From Desulfocapsa sp. (lineage in GTDB: Bacteria > Desulfobacterota > Desulfobulbia > Desulfobulbales > Desulfocapsaceae): a stretch of 6,398 nucleotides of DNA. The notes under the pieces were generated by a model. It saw only the letters and a list, made by a program, of their open reading frames with translations, had not been told where the DNA came from and did not search any database. The stretch covers positions 2,946-9,343 of the forward strand of contig JAOZLI010000094.1 in NCBI GenBank assembly GCA_029934915.1, in the 5' to 3' direction. Position 1 is the stretch's first letter. Every line of letters begins with the position of its first letter. Made by a program: the position numbers and the translations under genes. Shown here piece by piece: positions 1 to 6,243 of this stretch.

Positions 1-1343
1 TACTACCCGAAAGTCCTGGTGCTTTTTTAATTGTCAGCCATGATCGACGGTTTTTAGAGAACATCAGCAATCGTGTGATTGAAATTTCCCCGGCTTATCC
101 TGAAGGTTCTCTGCAGGTAGAGGGGAATTATTCGCAATTCCTATCCAAACGGACAGAATTTTTAGAAAATCAAGAACGCCTTGAAGATCGACTCTCCAAC
201 AAGATGCGTAGGGAAGACGAATGGCTCAGTCGCGGTCCTAAGGCGCGTGCCACCAAGGCGCAGTATAGAATTGATGAGGCGCATAAATTAAAGGCACAAC
301 TCAGTGAGATCAAAGGGCGAAACCGTTCTCTCAAGCAGGTCGCCATAGATTTTGAGGCAACGGGAAGAAAAACGAAGAAATTACTCGAAGCCATTGGAAT
401 CAGCAAAAGCTATGAGGGAAAGGCGCTTTTTTCCGACTTGGATCTGGTTCTCTCACCAGGGAGCCGGTTGGGGTTGTTGGGGAGAAATGGATGTGGAAAG
501 TCCACTCTTATGCAGATTCTTGCATCTGCCACCGGCACGGATGGATATAAGAGTGATACCGGAACGCTTACCACGGCCCCCGATGTGAAAATTATCAGTT
601 TTGATCAGAAACGCGAAGGGATTGACCCAAGTCTCACCCTGCGTCGTGCCTTGGCTCCCGATGGTGATTCTGTTGTTTTTAGAGAGCGATCAATCCATGT
701 GGTTTCCTGGGCCCAGCGTTTTCTTTTTCGGGCAGATCAGCTGGAGACACCAGTGGGACAGCTTTCCGGTGGGGAACAGGCTCGTATCTTGATTGCAGAA
801 TTGATGCGTCAATCCGCTGATATTCTCCTGCTTGATGAGCCCACCAATGATCTTGATATCCCTTCGCTTGATGTTTTGGAAGACAGTCTGCTTGATTTTC
901 CAGGAGCTCTTGTGCTTGTAAGCCATGACAGATATCTTCTCGATTCTGTGTGTGAGCAGGTGCTTGGGTTTAATAATAAAGGCGGTGTTACCTATTATGC
1001 AGATTATCAGCAGTGGCTAGCCGATTTGAAAAAAGCTGATAACTCATCCAGTGCTCTTCCAAAAACTGCAGGCAAAGAGAATACGTCTAAAAAGAAAAAA
1101 CAAAACAAAGCAGGAAAGCTTTCCTATTTAGATCAGCGTGAATATGAGCAGATGGAAGGAAAAATTGAGGAGGCTGAAGAACTCAAAGAGTCACTGCAGC
1201 TACGTATGGATGATCCTGAAACCTCAGCAAAACCACAGGAACTTGAGGCCGTTTGGGCAGAATTTGAAGAGGTAAAAGAAGAGGTTGATCGTTTGTATTC
1301 CCGTTGGGATGAATTGGAAGAAAAGAAATTAAGTGAGGTGTAA
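1..1343 (+). CDS. uup: Uup-type ABC-F ATPase (5' partial)
   Basis: This is a soluble tandem ATP-binding-cassette protein of the ABC-F family, which acts on ribosomes or on DNA intermediates rather than in transport. The frame is open from base 3, before the first ATG at 75, and reads LPESPGAFLIVSHDRRFLE, the H-loop end of the first ABC domain, so the gene starts upstream of the window. Numbering from the Met at 75, the inter-domain linker lies at about 15-95 and carries WLSRGPKARAT (50-60), the Uup-type form of that motif. The second ABC domain has Walker A GRNGCGKST (136-144), signature LSGGEQ (230-235), Walker B LLLDEP (251-256) and H-loop SHD (283-285). After a Lys-rich spacer (about 335-348) comes a C-terminal coiled coil (about 350-418) starting KLSYLDQREYEQ and ending YSRWDELEEKK, like the DNA-binding C-terminal domain of E. 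coli Uup. No key residue is missing. It ends convergently with the minus-strand glycosyltransferase gene. The family is certain; the Uup subfamily is very likely from linker and tail. Confidence 0.93.
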   Translation, partial: LPESPGAFLIVSHDRRFLENISNRVIEISPAYPEGSLQVEGNYSQFLSKRTEFLENQERLEDRLSNKMRREDEWLSRGPKARATKAQYRIDEAHKLKAQLSEIKGRNRSLKQVAIDFEATGRKTKKLLEAIGISKSYEGKALFSDLDLVLSPGSRLGLLGRNGCGKSTLMQILASATGTDGYKSDTGTLTTAPDVKIISFDQKREGIDPSLTLRRALAPDGDSVVFRERSIHVVSWAQRFLFRADQLETPVGQLSGGEQARILIAELMRQSADILLLDEPTNDLDIPSLDVLEDSLLDFPGALVLVSHDRYLLDSVCEQVLGFNNKGGVTYYADYQQWLADLKKADNSSSALPKTAGKENTSKKKKQNKAGKLSYLDQREYEQMEGKIEEAEELKESLQLRMDDPETSAKPQELEAVWAEFEEVKEEVDRLYSRWDELEEKKLSEV

Positions 1344-1422
1344 GTTATTTGTACGTGTAATTAGTAAATTACGGAAAAGTTGGACGATTTGCTCCCAATT
1401 CTTGCCATTGGTTTGGAGGTAG

Positions 1423-1450
1423 GTTGTGGTTGAGTGCAGCGAAACCCAAC
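1423..1450. repeat. Small palindromic hairpin in convergent gap
   Basis: The 166-base gap between uup and the convergent glycosyltransferase gene has no gene. It holds an imperfect hairpin: GTTG (1423-1426), a bulged T, GGTT (1428-1431), an 11-base loop, then AACC (1443-1446) and CAAC (1447-1450). The wording GGTTG-GGTT...AACCCAAC resembles short dispersed palindromes seen between genes in many bacteria (recalled, not searched). There is no T-run on either side, so a classical Rho-independent terminator is not supported, although the position between convergent genes would suit one. A weaker 6-bp stem, GTAATT/AATTAC, lies at 1357-1372. Confidence 0.45.
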
Positions 1451-1509
1451 ATTTGCAACTGGGGACAGTATATAAGGGTGTAGAAAAATCATAAATTCGA
1501 TGAATGGGT

Positions 1510-2607
1510 TCATTTATGAGGAGAAAAGCACAAATGGTAAAGATATTCAGCAATGGTATCAGCGCCGTTTTTCTGTGCAGGTGTTTGTCGATCAGTTGAA
1601 AAGAAAGCCTCAAGAGTATTCAGCCACTTGCCAGAGAGAAAATCTTCCTGGCTGAGGATTTTTCCTTCCAGTTGACTGGTACAGAACTGTTCAAGAATCG
1701 CAGATTCAGGAAAAGTAGTTCGACCAACAGTGACAAGTGGAACACCTGCCTGGAAACATTCGGCCACAGTTGAGTATCCACTCTTGCAAATCACAAGGTC
1801 GGCAGCATTTATGATGTCGGGATGATAGAAACCAGAGTTTCGTGAAAGGAGAAAGACATTGTCTGCAGGGTGGAGGTTTTTTTCCTGTCCTGCGAGCAGA
1901 AAGATGCTGTCCGGAACAGTGGGGAGTTTATGAATAAAGGGAATCTCCAGATCCATCCCCCCCATGGATATCAAAACTAATTTTTTGTTCTGGCACTGGA
2001 ACGCCTGGCGAATTTTTGCTCTTTGTGTACGAGTACGGCGAAAGATGGGCGAACAGTGTAATTGGCCTCTGTTGATACCGCAGGCGGGTTCGGCGCGAAT
2101 GTGGATGTCGGTCTGCTGATACTGGCTGTGCAAGTAGTCAATAGCCGGTTGGATGTCAGGGTAGTTGGGGAGATAGGCCTGGTATATCCAGTCCCAGGTG
2201 AAATTCTCAATAAGAACCGAGGGGATTCCAGCCTTTTTGGCAACAGCAATACCCAGTGGGGCAATATCGCAGAGAACCAGGCTGCATCCTTGTATTTCTT
2301 CGGCAAGACTATTTACCAGTGACTGATCAAAAGGAAGAAATTCATTGAGGCGTGTGATGGTTGCCGGGAGATCAGCGTGAAGCCCATTTTTTTGGATAAG
2401 TCCAATGTCACAGGCAAGGGGGGAGTAGCTGAAGCGACGAAGTGTTTCTGCAAAAAGTGACTCAGGGACAGTTGTGAAAAGGTGCGGATGAAGATCTGGA
2501 ATTTTTTGTTGCAGGGCCTCAAGGACGCCAGTCATTCGACTGGCATGTCCAAATCCGTGTGGTGTAATAAAACAGGCTACTTGAGTTCCTTTCACCCCGG
2601 CGGCCAA
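1510..2607 (-). CDS. GT-B glycosyltransferase-like protein, arabinokinase N-domain type
   Basis: This 365-aa protein resembles GT-B nucleotide-sugar-dependent glycosyltransferases (MurG/GT28-like) and especially the N-terminal domain of plant-type L-arabinokinases, here without the GHMP kinase domain. Visible motifs are TPHGFGHASRM (15-25, glycine loop of the first Rossmann domain), CDIAPLGIAVAKKAGIPS (113-130), ENFTWDWIY (134-142, the strongest arabinokinase-like signature), ISMGGM (214-219, entry to the second Rossmann domain) and KSGYSTVAE (275-283) followed by GVP, the usual donor-binding region. No signal peptide or membrane segment is seen, so it is probably cytoplasmic. The start is a TTG at 2607 with GGAGG at 2620-2624 (12-base spacing), inside the HIT gene, overlapping it by 16 bases. 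A GTG at 2595 would give a 4-base overlap but lacks a good ribosome site; both starts keep all motifs. It is the last gene of the SLOG-HIT-GT unit. Acceptor and donor sugars cannot be told from sequence. Confidence 0.8.
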   Translation of the reverse strand: MAAGVKGTQVACFITPHGFGHASRMTGVLEALQQKIPDLHPHLFTTVPESLFAETLRRFSYSPLACDIGLIQKNGLHADLPATITRLNEFLPFDQSLVNSLAEEIQGCSLVLCDIAPLGIAVAKKAGIPSVLIENFTWDWIYQAYLPNYPDIQPAIDYLHSQYQQTDIHIRAEPACGINRGQLHCSPIFRRTRTQRAKIRQAFQCQNKKLVLISMGGMDLEIPFIHKLPTVPDSIFLLAGQEKNLHPADNVFLLSRNSGFYHPDIINAADLVICKSGYSTVAECFQAGVPLVTVGRTTFPESAILEQFCTSQLEGKILSQEDFLSGKWLNTLEAFFSTDRQTPAQKNGADTIAEYLYHLCFSPHK

Positions 2608-2933
2608 CTTAGTGATCTTCCTCCCAAAACATGCATATGGATGTGAAATACAGTCTGTCCTGCTTCCGCACCATTGTTGTAGACCAGTCGGAAATCAGTC
2701 ACTCCATTTTCCTTGGCAACCTGAGCCCCAACTCGCATCATTTTACCAATCAGTGCCTCGTCAGCCTCTGTGACGTGTGCAGGATCCTTAATATGTTTTT
2801 TAGGGATGATGAGGAAGTGTACCGGTGCCTGCGGGGCGATATCACGGAAGGCCAGTAAATCGTCATCTTCGTATAGCTTATTGGCAGGAATTTCTCCCGC
2901 CGCAATTTTACAAAAAAGACAATCATCCATCAT
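2592..2933 (-). CDS. hinT: HIT-family (HINT-type) nucleotide-binding hydrolase
   Basis: This 113-aa protein is a histidine triad hydrolase of the HINT branch, whose members act in the cytoplasm on purine nucleoside phosphoramidates and related AMP-linked compounds. The catalytic triad H97-I-H99-M-H101-V is complete in FHIHMHVLGG. The N-terminal CLFCKI (4-9) carries the CxxC pair that binds zinc in many HINT proteins, and the substrate-loop region AFRDIAPQAPVHFLIIPKKHI is canonical. Length and the terminal WPPG are typical of the family, so it is full length. The start is the first of two adjacent ATGs: ATG at 2933 overlaps the stop of the upstream SLOG-like gene as ATGA. AAGG lies 7 bases upstream. 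Its own 3' end overlaps the start of the glycosyltransferase gene, so it is the middle gene of a coupled trio. The hinT symbol is by family only; the physiological substrate is unknown. Confidence 0.93.
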   Translation of the reverse strand: MMDDCLFCKIAAGEIPANKLYEDDDLLAFRDIAPQAPVHFLIIPKKHIKDPAHVTEADEALIGKMMRVGAQVAKENGVTDFRLVYNNGAEAGQTVFHIHMHVLGGRSLSWPPG

Positions 2934-3496
2934 GGAGTAGCCTTTTTTGCCATTTCACAGGAATCGATAAAAAGTTGTTCGATCGCATCGCGTCCGGCAT
3001 CATTGAGGTACCGGGTTCCTGATCCGACAAAGGTGTCATACTCAATAATAGGACTATCTTCTTTCCATTCACCCTCTGTCCAGGTAAGCCATTGTTTTTT
3101 AGGCTGGTCATAAACATGTAACGGACGGTTAAAAAGTTTTGCCAGTTCCACGGCCCATCCTGTCCCACCTTTTACTGAATTGTCGTCCATGATAGAACCA
3201 ATAACAAAGACTTGGTGTCCGTTGTTGACCATGTGGAAAATGGTCTGAAGAACTTTTCTGATTTTTTCTGTCTCGTAATAGGTGCGGTTCAGCATGCGAG
3301 AGGCTAGTTCCATGGAGATATCGCCACGTTCAAGCTCTTCTTTAGTGAGAGTAACAGAGTTTTTGTTACGGTTCAGCTTGTGCCCTTCAAAGGTGTATAT
3401 AATTTCTTTGATGCCGTGTTTTTCAGCGGCTTCACCAAAAGTCGCTTCGGCACCTTTCAGGCCACCACTATAAAGAGTACAGGTTTTCTTATCCAT
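2930..3496 (-). CDS. SLOG-like (YpsA/LOG-type) nucleotide-binding protein
   Basis: This 188-aa protein looks like a member of the SLOG Rossmann-like superfamily (SMF/DprA-LOG-YpsA), whose members bind nucleotides or nucleotide-derived ligands; some are cytokinin-type phosphoribohydrolases and others are sensors. Evidence is the N-terminal strand and glycine loop LYSGGLKGAEATFGEAAE (8-25), a central helical stretch (about 52-92), a second strand and loop VFVIGSIMDD (96-105) followed by VKGGTGWAVELAKLFNRPL (108-126), which matches the GG-rich phosphate-binding turn, then HVYDQ (127-131) and a terminal FVGSGTRYL (156-164). There is no membrane segment. The ATG start is well supported by AGGAG at 3504-3508, 7 bases upstream. 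It is the first gene of a minus-strand unit with the HIT gene (4-base ATGA overlap) and the glycosyltransferase gene. No convincing promoter was found ahead of it; the region is occupied by a large palindromic repeat. Superfamily placement is by motif recall; enzymatic activity is not shown. Confidence 0.7.
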   Translation of the reverse strand: MDKKTCTLYSGGLKGAEATFGEAAEKHGIKEIIYTFEGHKLNRNKNSVTLTKEELERGDISMELASRMLNRTYYETEKIRKVLQTIFHMVNNGHQVFVIGSIMDDNSVKGGTGWAVELAKLFNRPLHVYDQPKKQWLTWTEGEWKEDSPIIEYDTFVGSGTRYLNDAGRDAIEQLFIDSCEMAKKATP

Positions 3497-3539
3497 TTAC
3501 ATGCTCCTATTCGTTAAGAATCTCATCAGACAACACATT

Positions 3540-3665
3540 GATGGCGTCGTAAAAACTCTTCATCTTCTTCGTCACTGCAAATTTACTGTCATTACGACGT
3601 ACCTAAGTACGCCTCATTCCATTAAATTTGCGTTCCTCGAATATGAAGTTTTTTACTTAGCCATC
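3540..3665. repeat. About 126-bp imperfect palindromic intergenic element
   Basis: The element opens with GATGGCGTCGTAAAAACT (3540-3557) and closes with AGTTTTTTACTTAGCCATC (3647-3665); these are inverted copies differing mainly at the GTC/TAA triplet. Further inward, TTCAT (3559-3563) pairs with ATGAA (3643-3647), TGCAAATTTA (3577-3586) with TTAAATTTGC (3622-3631), and the centre GTACCTAAGTAC (3599-3610) is near-palindromic with CATTACGACGTAC opposite GTACGCCTCATTC. As RNA on either strand it would fold into a long hairpin. It has no coding capacity and no terminal duplication was obvious. It resembles dispersed palindromic elements of MITE or REP type; I recall similar sequences in delta-proteobacterial genomes but could not search. 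Confidence 0.7.
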
Positions 3666-3737
3666 TAAAGTTTAGGTTTTTACGAGCTTGTTATACATTG
3701 ATAAACTGGTAAAAAGTATAATTCCAGATGGCTAAGT
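3655..3737. repeat. Inverted repeat sharing the palindrome's end
   Basis: The right end of the 126-bp palindrome, ACTTAGCCATCT (3655-3666), recurs as a perfect 12-base inverted copy, AGATGGCTAAGT, at 3726-3737. Between them lies AT-rich sequence containing GTTTTTACGA (3676-3685), which is the reverse complement of TCGTAAAAAC (3547-3556) in the left arm of the larger element. A further pair, GGTAAA (3708-3713) and TTTACC (3737-3742), lies at the right side. The whole gap 3497-3782 is therefore a composite of related inverted termini rather than random spacer. It lies just downstream of cmoB and could act in 3' end formation, but no T-run after a GC-rich stem was found. Confidence 0.6.
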
Positions 3738-3782
3738 TTACCATAATATAAAGCAAAGGCAAGAACGAGCTGAAAAAGCAGG

Positions 3783-4742
3783 CTATTTTTTCAAAGCTTT
3801 TATAAAAACCCGATCCGGTGCAGGATAGCCCTCAACTGTTATTGTACTATCTTGGGGTTGAATAAAATCTGCGTAGGATTCAAACGTCATCCAATCTGTC
3901 TGGCGCTGTTCAATACTTGACATGGGATGCTGACAAAATAGATTAATATCTGTGAAACCAGCACGTGCCAGCCAGTTGATAAGACAGTTGCCGGTGGGGA
4001 CAAAGTAGGTTCCCGGCACCTTTGCGTATGTTTTCTTGGGGAATAGTGCCATCTCCGATTCTCCAGGAATGGCCTGGGATTCAAGAATCAGGGTGCCTCC
4101 AGGGCGCAGGGAAGAGTAAATCTCCCGCAGACATTCAACGGGAGAGCTTCGATGATAAATGATCCCCATACAGAAAAGTACATCAAAACATTCTGGAAAA
4201 AGATTCAGGTGCTCAACACCCATCAGGTTGATATCCAGGTTGTCCTGCCTTGCCATGCCGTTCAGTGCTTTGAAACAATAATAGTGCTGCACTGAGGGCT
4301 CAAAACCTATTACCAGTTCAGGCTCATAGGGTGTCATGCGAAACATATAGTAGCCATTGCTGCACCCTATGTCTGCTACGATTTTCCCTTTCATATCCGG
4401 TAAAACATCCACCAGGCGCTGCCACTTTCGTTGACTCTGCCACTCGGAATCGACAGAGATGCCATAAACAGAAAAGGGACCCTTGCGCCAGGGCATAAAT
4501 TGGCGCAGGTTGAACTCGATCTTTTGTTGCTCCTCTCTGGTTACTTCATCGGTATTGCCAATTTGTACCCAGTCGTCATTACAGTTTATTTTGCTTGCCG
4601 GGAATTGTTGTAATGCCTCGCAGGGTGTTCGGTAGCGTAAAAAACCCTTCTTGTCCTGATTAACCCATTTTTGTAAAGTGTTGTCTGTTTTGAGGATTTC
4701 GTCATATTTTGCCGATATAGGCAGATGGTCTATGTAATTCAT
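3783..4742 (-). CDS. cmoB: tRNA U34 carboxymethyltransferase CmoB
   Basis: CmoB transfers the carboxymethyl group of carboxy-SAM to 5-hydroxyuridine at tRNA position 34, giving cmo5U, which widens wobble decoding. With the start used here the protein is 319 aa, against 323 for E. coli CmoB. Residues known to bind carboxy-SAM in E. coli all appear with a constant offset of four: K87 in MPWRKGPF (83-90), W101 and K106 in DSEWQSQRKW, the glycine loop ADIGCSNGYYM (123-133), M192 and Y196 in MGIIYHRSSP, and R311 in EGYPAPDRV. The open frame continues upstream to an ATG at 4868, but those extra 42 residues lie within the cmoA gene, are unlike CmoB and would give a 107-base overlap. The ATG at 4742 follows the cmoA stop by 19 bases. 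No good ribosome site is visible before it, so translation may depend on coupling to cmoA. It is the second gene of the cmoA-cmoB operon. Confidence 0.95.
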   Translation of the reverse strand: MNYIDHLPISAKYDEILKTDNTLQKWVNQDKKGFLRYRTPCEALQQFPASKINCNDDWVQIGNTDEVTREEQQKIEFNLRQFMPWRKGPFSVYGISVDSEWQSQRKWQRLVDVLPDMKGKIVADIGCSNGYYMFRMTPYEPELVIGFEPSVQHYYCFKALNGMARQDNLDINLMGVEHLNLFPECFDVLFCMGIIYHRSSPVECLREIYSSLRPGGTLILESQAIPGESEMALFPKKTYAKVPGTYFVPTGNCLINWLARAGFTDINLFCQHPMSSIEQRQTDWMTFESYADFIQPQDSTITVEGYPAPDRVFIKALKK

Positions 4743-4761
4743 ACGGATAGTCGTGAATATC

Positions 4762-5514
4762 TCAATAGGGTGGCTTGATGGCCAGAAAGGAAACAAAGTT
4801 AAACCACTGGAAAAAAGGTTCGACTTCAATAAAACCGGCAGATTGCAGCATGGCCCTGTTCTCTTCAAGGGAACAGGGGATCAGAACATTCTCAAGAGCC
4901 TCTCGTTTTTTTGCTATTTCAAGCTCAGAGTAGCCTTTTTCTTTTTTGAAAGCGTGATAAATATCAATATAGCTGCGGTTCAATCCGGGATGATGCGAGA
5001 TAGTCTTTTCGCTGAGTATGCAAATTCCACCGGGGCGAAGATTGGTATAGAGGTGCGATAGAAATTTTTCGCGATGCAGGGGGCGAATAAACTGGAGAGT
5101 GTAATTAAGAATAAAAGCCGAGGTGTTTGGTTGATCCATCTTTATGATGTCACCATGGATAAACTGCAGGTTCTTCTGTTTTGAAAAGAGTTCGGCTTTG
5201 AGTCTGGCCTTGTCAAGCATGGCGGAAGAATTGTCGATACCGGTGTATTGAAAGTTTTCTTTTACCAGCAGGCTGCTCAGTTGCATAAGAGTGCTTCCCG
5301 TGGCGCAGCCAAGATCAACAATCGTATCACCATCGTGTAGCAGCCTCTTCATTATCCTGGCAATGGAGAGAATCACCTCTTTGTAGAAAGGGACAGACCT
5401 GTCCAGCATATCATCAAATACCTGGGCCACCCGTTCATTAAAAACAAAGTCTTCTTCAATTTGATTCACTTGGAAAAGAGAGTCTTTACCATCGTTTTTG
5501 TGCGTATTTTCCAT
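4762..5514 (-). CDS. cmoA: Carboxy-SAM synthase CmoA
   Basis: CmoA converts S-adenosylmethionine and prephenate to carboxy-SAM, the cofactor used by CmoB. The protein is a class I methyltransferase-fold enzyme of 250 aa from the chosen start, against 247 in E. coli. Motifs, numbered from that start, are FNERVAQVFDDMLDRSVPFY (25-44, with the ligand-contacting Y44), VDLGCATGS (66-74), GIDNSSAM (92-99, acidic loop), GDII (121-124), LNYTLQF (136-142), LRPGGICILSEK (159-170) and GYSELEIAKKREALENV (194-210), with R204 matching the carboxylate-binding arginine of E. coli. The frame runs on to an ATG at 5592, but the added 26 residues do not look like CmoA, and that ATG falls at the predicted transcription start of a strong promoter-like sequence, so ATG at 5514 is preferred. 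Its ribosome site is weak. cmoB follows after 19 bases; both would be expressed together for tRNA wobble modification. Confidence 0.95.
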   Translation of the reverse strand: MENTHKNDGKDSLFQVNQIEEDFVFNERVAQVFDDMLDRSVPFYKEVILSIARIMKRLLHDGDTIVDLGCATGSTLMQLSSLLVKENFQYTGIDNSSAMLDKARLKAELFSKQKNLQFIHGDIIKMDQPNTSAFILNYTLQFIRPLHREKFLSHLYTNLRPGGICILSEKTISHHPGLNRSYIDIYHAFKKEKGYSELEIAKKREALENVLIPCSLEENRAMLQSAGFIEVEPFFQWFNFVSFLAIKPPY

Positions 5515-5595
5515 GAGCGGTATATACCATTGTCTGCGGTCATGGGAAAGTCCAAATTGGTCTTTGCATACAACGAATAGACTTGCCAACATACG

Positions 5596-5623
5596 ATTAT
5601 CCAGCTATAAATAATGATTTCAA
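5596..5623 (-). promoter_or_regulatory. Predicted sigma70-type promoter for cmoA-cmoB
   Basis: On the minus strand TTGAAA (5623-5618) and GATAAT (5601-5596) are separated by 16 bases; each hexamer matches the sigma70 consensus at five of six positions. Transcription would begin near 5590, giving a leader of roughly 75 bases before the cmoA ATG at 5514. This placement argues against the upstream ATG at 5592 as the translation start. It lies in the divergent gap between cmoA and the membrane-protein gene, so regulation could touch both. Prediction only. Confidence 0.55.
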
Positions 5624-5695
5624 TGTTGCATAGTCACATAACTGGTTTGGAAAATGGTAGTTATATATTGTTTTTACTGAGGGAGGGTCGGTGTT

Positions 5696-6232
5696 ATGAG
5701 TGGAAAATTTTGGGGAAATATTGGTCTTGGTGCGGTACTGGTTTGTCTTGTTGGTTTTGCAGTTACAAAAATCAGTGCATCGTCTGGTGTGGAAGGATTA
5801 TTCCTGCCAGAGGTGAAGGTCTCTGATTCTACGGCTGAATTGCTGCATTCTGTGGAGCTTGTACGGGCAAAGGTCATGATACAAAAGAAAGTAAACAATA
5901 TCGATGCAGCTTTTGGTATTGAAAACCGGGGTGGACATGATATAAAAAACATATCTATTCTCTGTACCTCTTTTGATACCAATGGTAAAGAACAGGGGCG
6001 TGATAAATGGATTGTGTTTGATACGGTGAAATCCCATGCACGCGGAGATTTTACTTTTTCCGATAAAAAATTTATCAGTGATACTGTCGTCCGTTCAGAG
6101 TGTCAGATTGTTGATCTTGAAGTGGCCAAAGCGCCTCTTATAACAGTACATCGCGGGGCTGCCGGACACGGAACAGAACATGGCGGCGAAGCTGATGCTG
6201 CTCATGACACTGGACATGGCAATACACACTGA
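5696..6232 (+). CDS. Membrane-anchored hypothetical protein with His-rich C-terminal tail
   Basis: I do not recognise a named family for this 178-aa protein. It starts with a short basic N-terminus and a hydrophobic segment (about 8-25, GNIGLGAVLVCLVGFAVTK) that reads as a signal anchor without a clear cleavage or lipobox site, so the rest is probably periplasmic. The middle (about 55-140) alternates short beta-like strands: IENRGGHDIKNISILCTSFD, then NGKEQGRDKWIVFD, FTFSDKKF and SECQIVDLEVAK. This layout recalls the small FxLYD-type beta-sandwich domains of exported proteins, a tentative comparison. Two cysteines, C90 and C136, could form a disulfide in that domain. The last 27 residues are rich in Gly, Ala and His, with six histidines (152, 158, 162, 170, 174, 178), suggesting metal binding. 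The ATG is preceded by GGGAGGG (5681-5687) at 8 bases. It is transcribed divergently from cmoA; no clear promoter was found, though TATATT (5664-5669) could be a -10 box. Confidence 0.8.
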   Translation: MSGKFWGNIGLGAVLVCLVGFAVTKISASSGVEGLFLPEVKVSDSTAELLHSVELVRAKVMIQKKVNNIDAAFGIENRGGHDIKNISILCTSFDTNGKEQGRDKWIVFDTVKSHARGDFTFSDKKFISDTVVRSECQIVDLEVAKAPLITVHRGAAGHGTEHGGEADAAHDTGHGNTH

Positions 6233-6243
6233 TCTAACGCAGG

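Noticed and set aside
1357..1372. GTAATT/AATTAC stem as a uup terminator
   Set aside because: The stem is only six AT-rich pairs and is followed by GGAAAAG, not a T-run.
1329..1613. 94-aa minus-strand frame between uup and the glycosyltransferase gene
   Set aside because: It overlaps both gene ends, lacks a ribosome site and shows no recognisable motif.
2062..2322. 86-aa plus-strand frame inside the glycosyltransferase gene
   Set aside because: It is antisense to a well-supported coding sequence and has no independent support.
3497..3540. Promoter ahead of the SLOG-like gene
   Set aside because: A TTGTCT-like -35 exists on the minus strand but no acceptable -10 box lies at the right spacing.
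4743..4868. N-terminal 42-residue extension of CmoB up to the ATG at 4868
   Set aside because: It overlaps the cmoA coding region by 107 bases, looks unlike CmoB, and the shorter start gives 319 aa, matching the family length.
5515..5592. N-terminal 26-residue extension of CmoA up to the ATG at 5592
   Set aside because: Sequence is not CmoA-like and the ATG sits at the predicted transcription start just after a strong -10 box.
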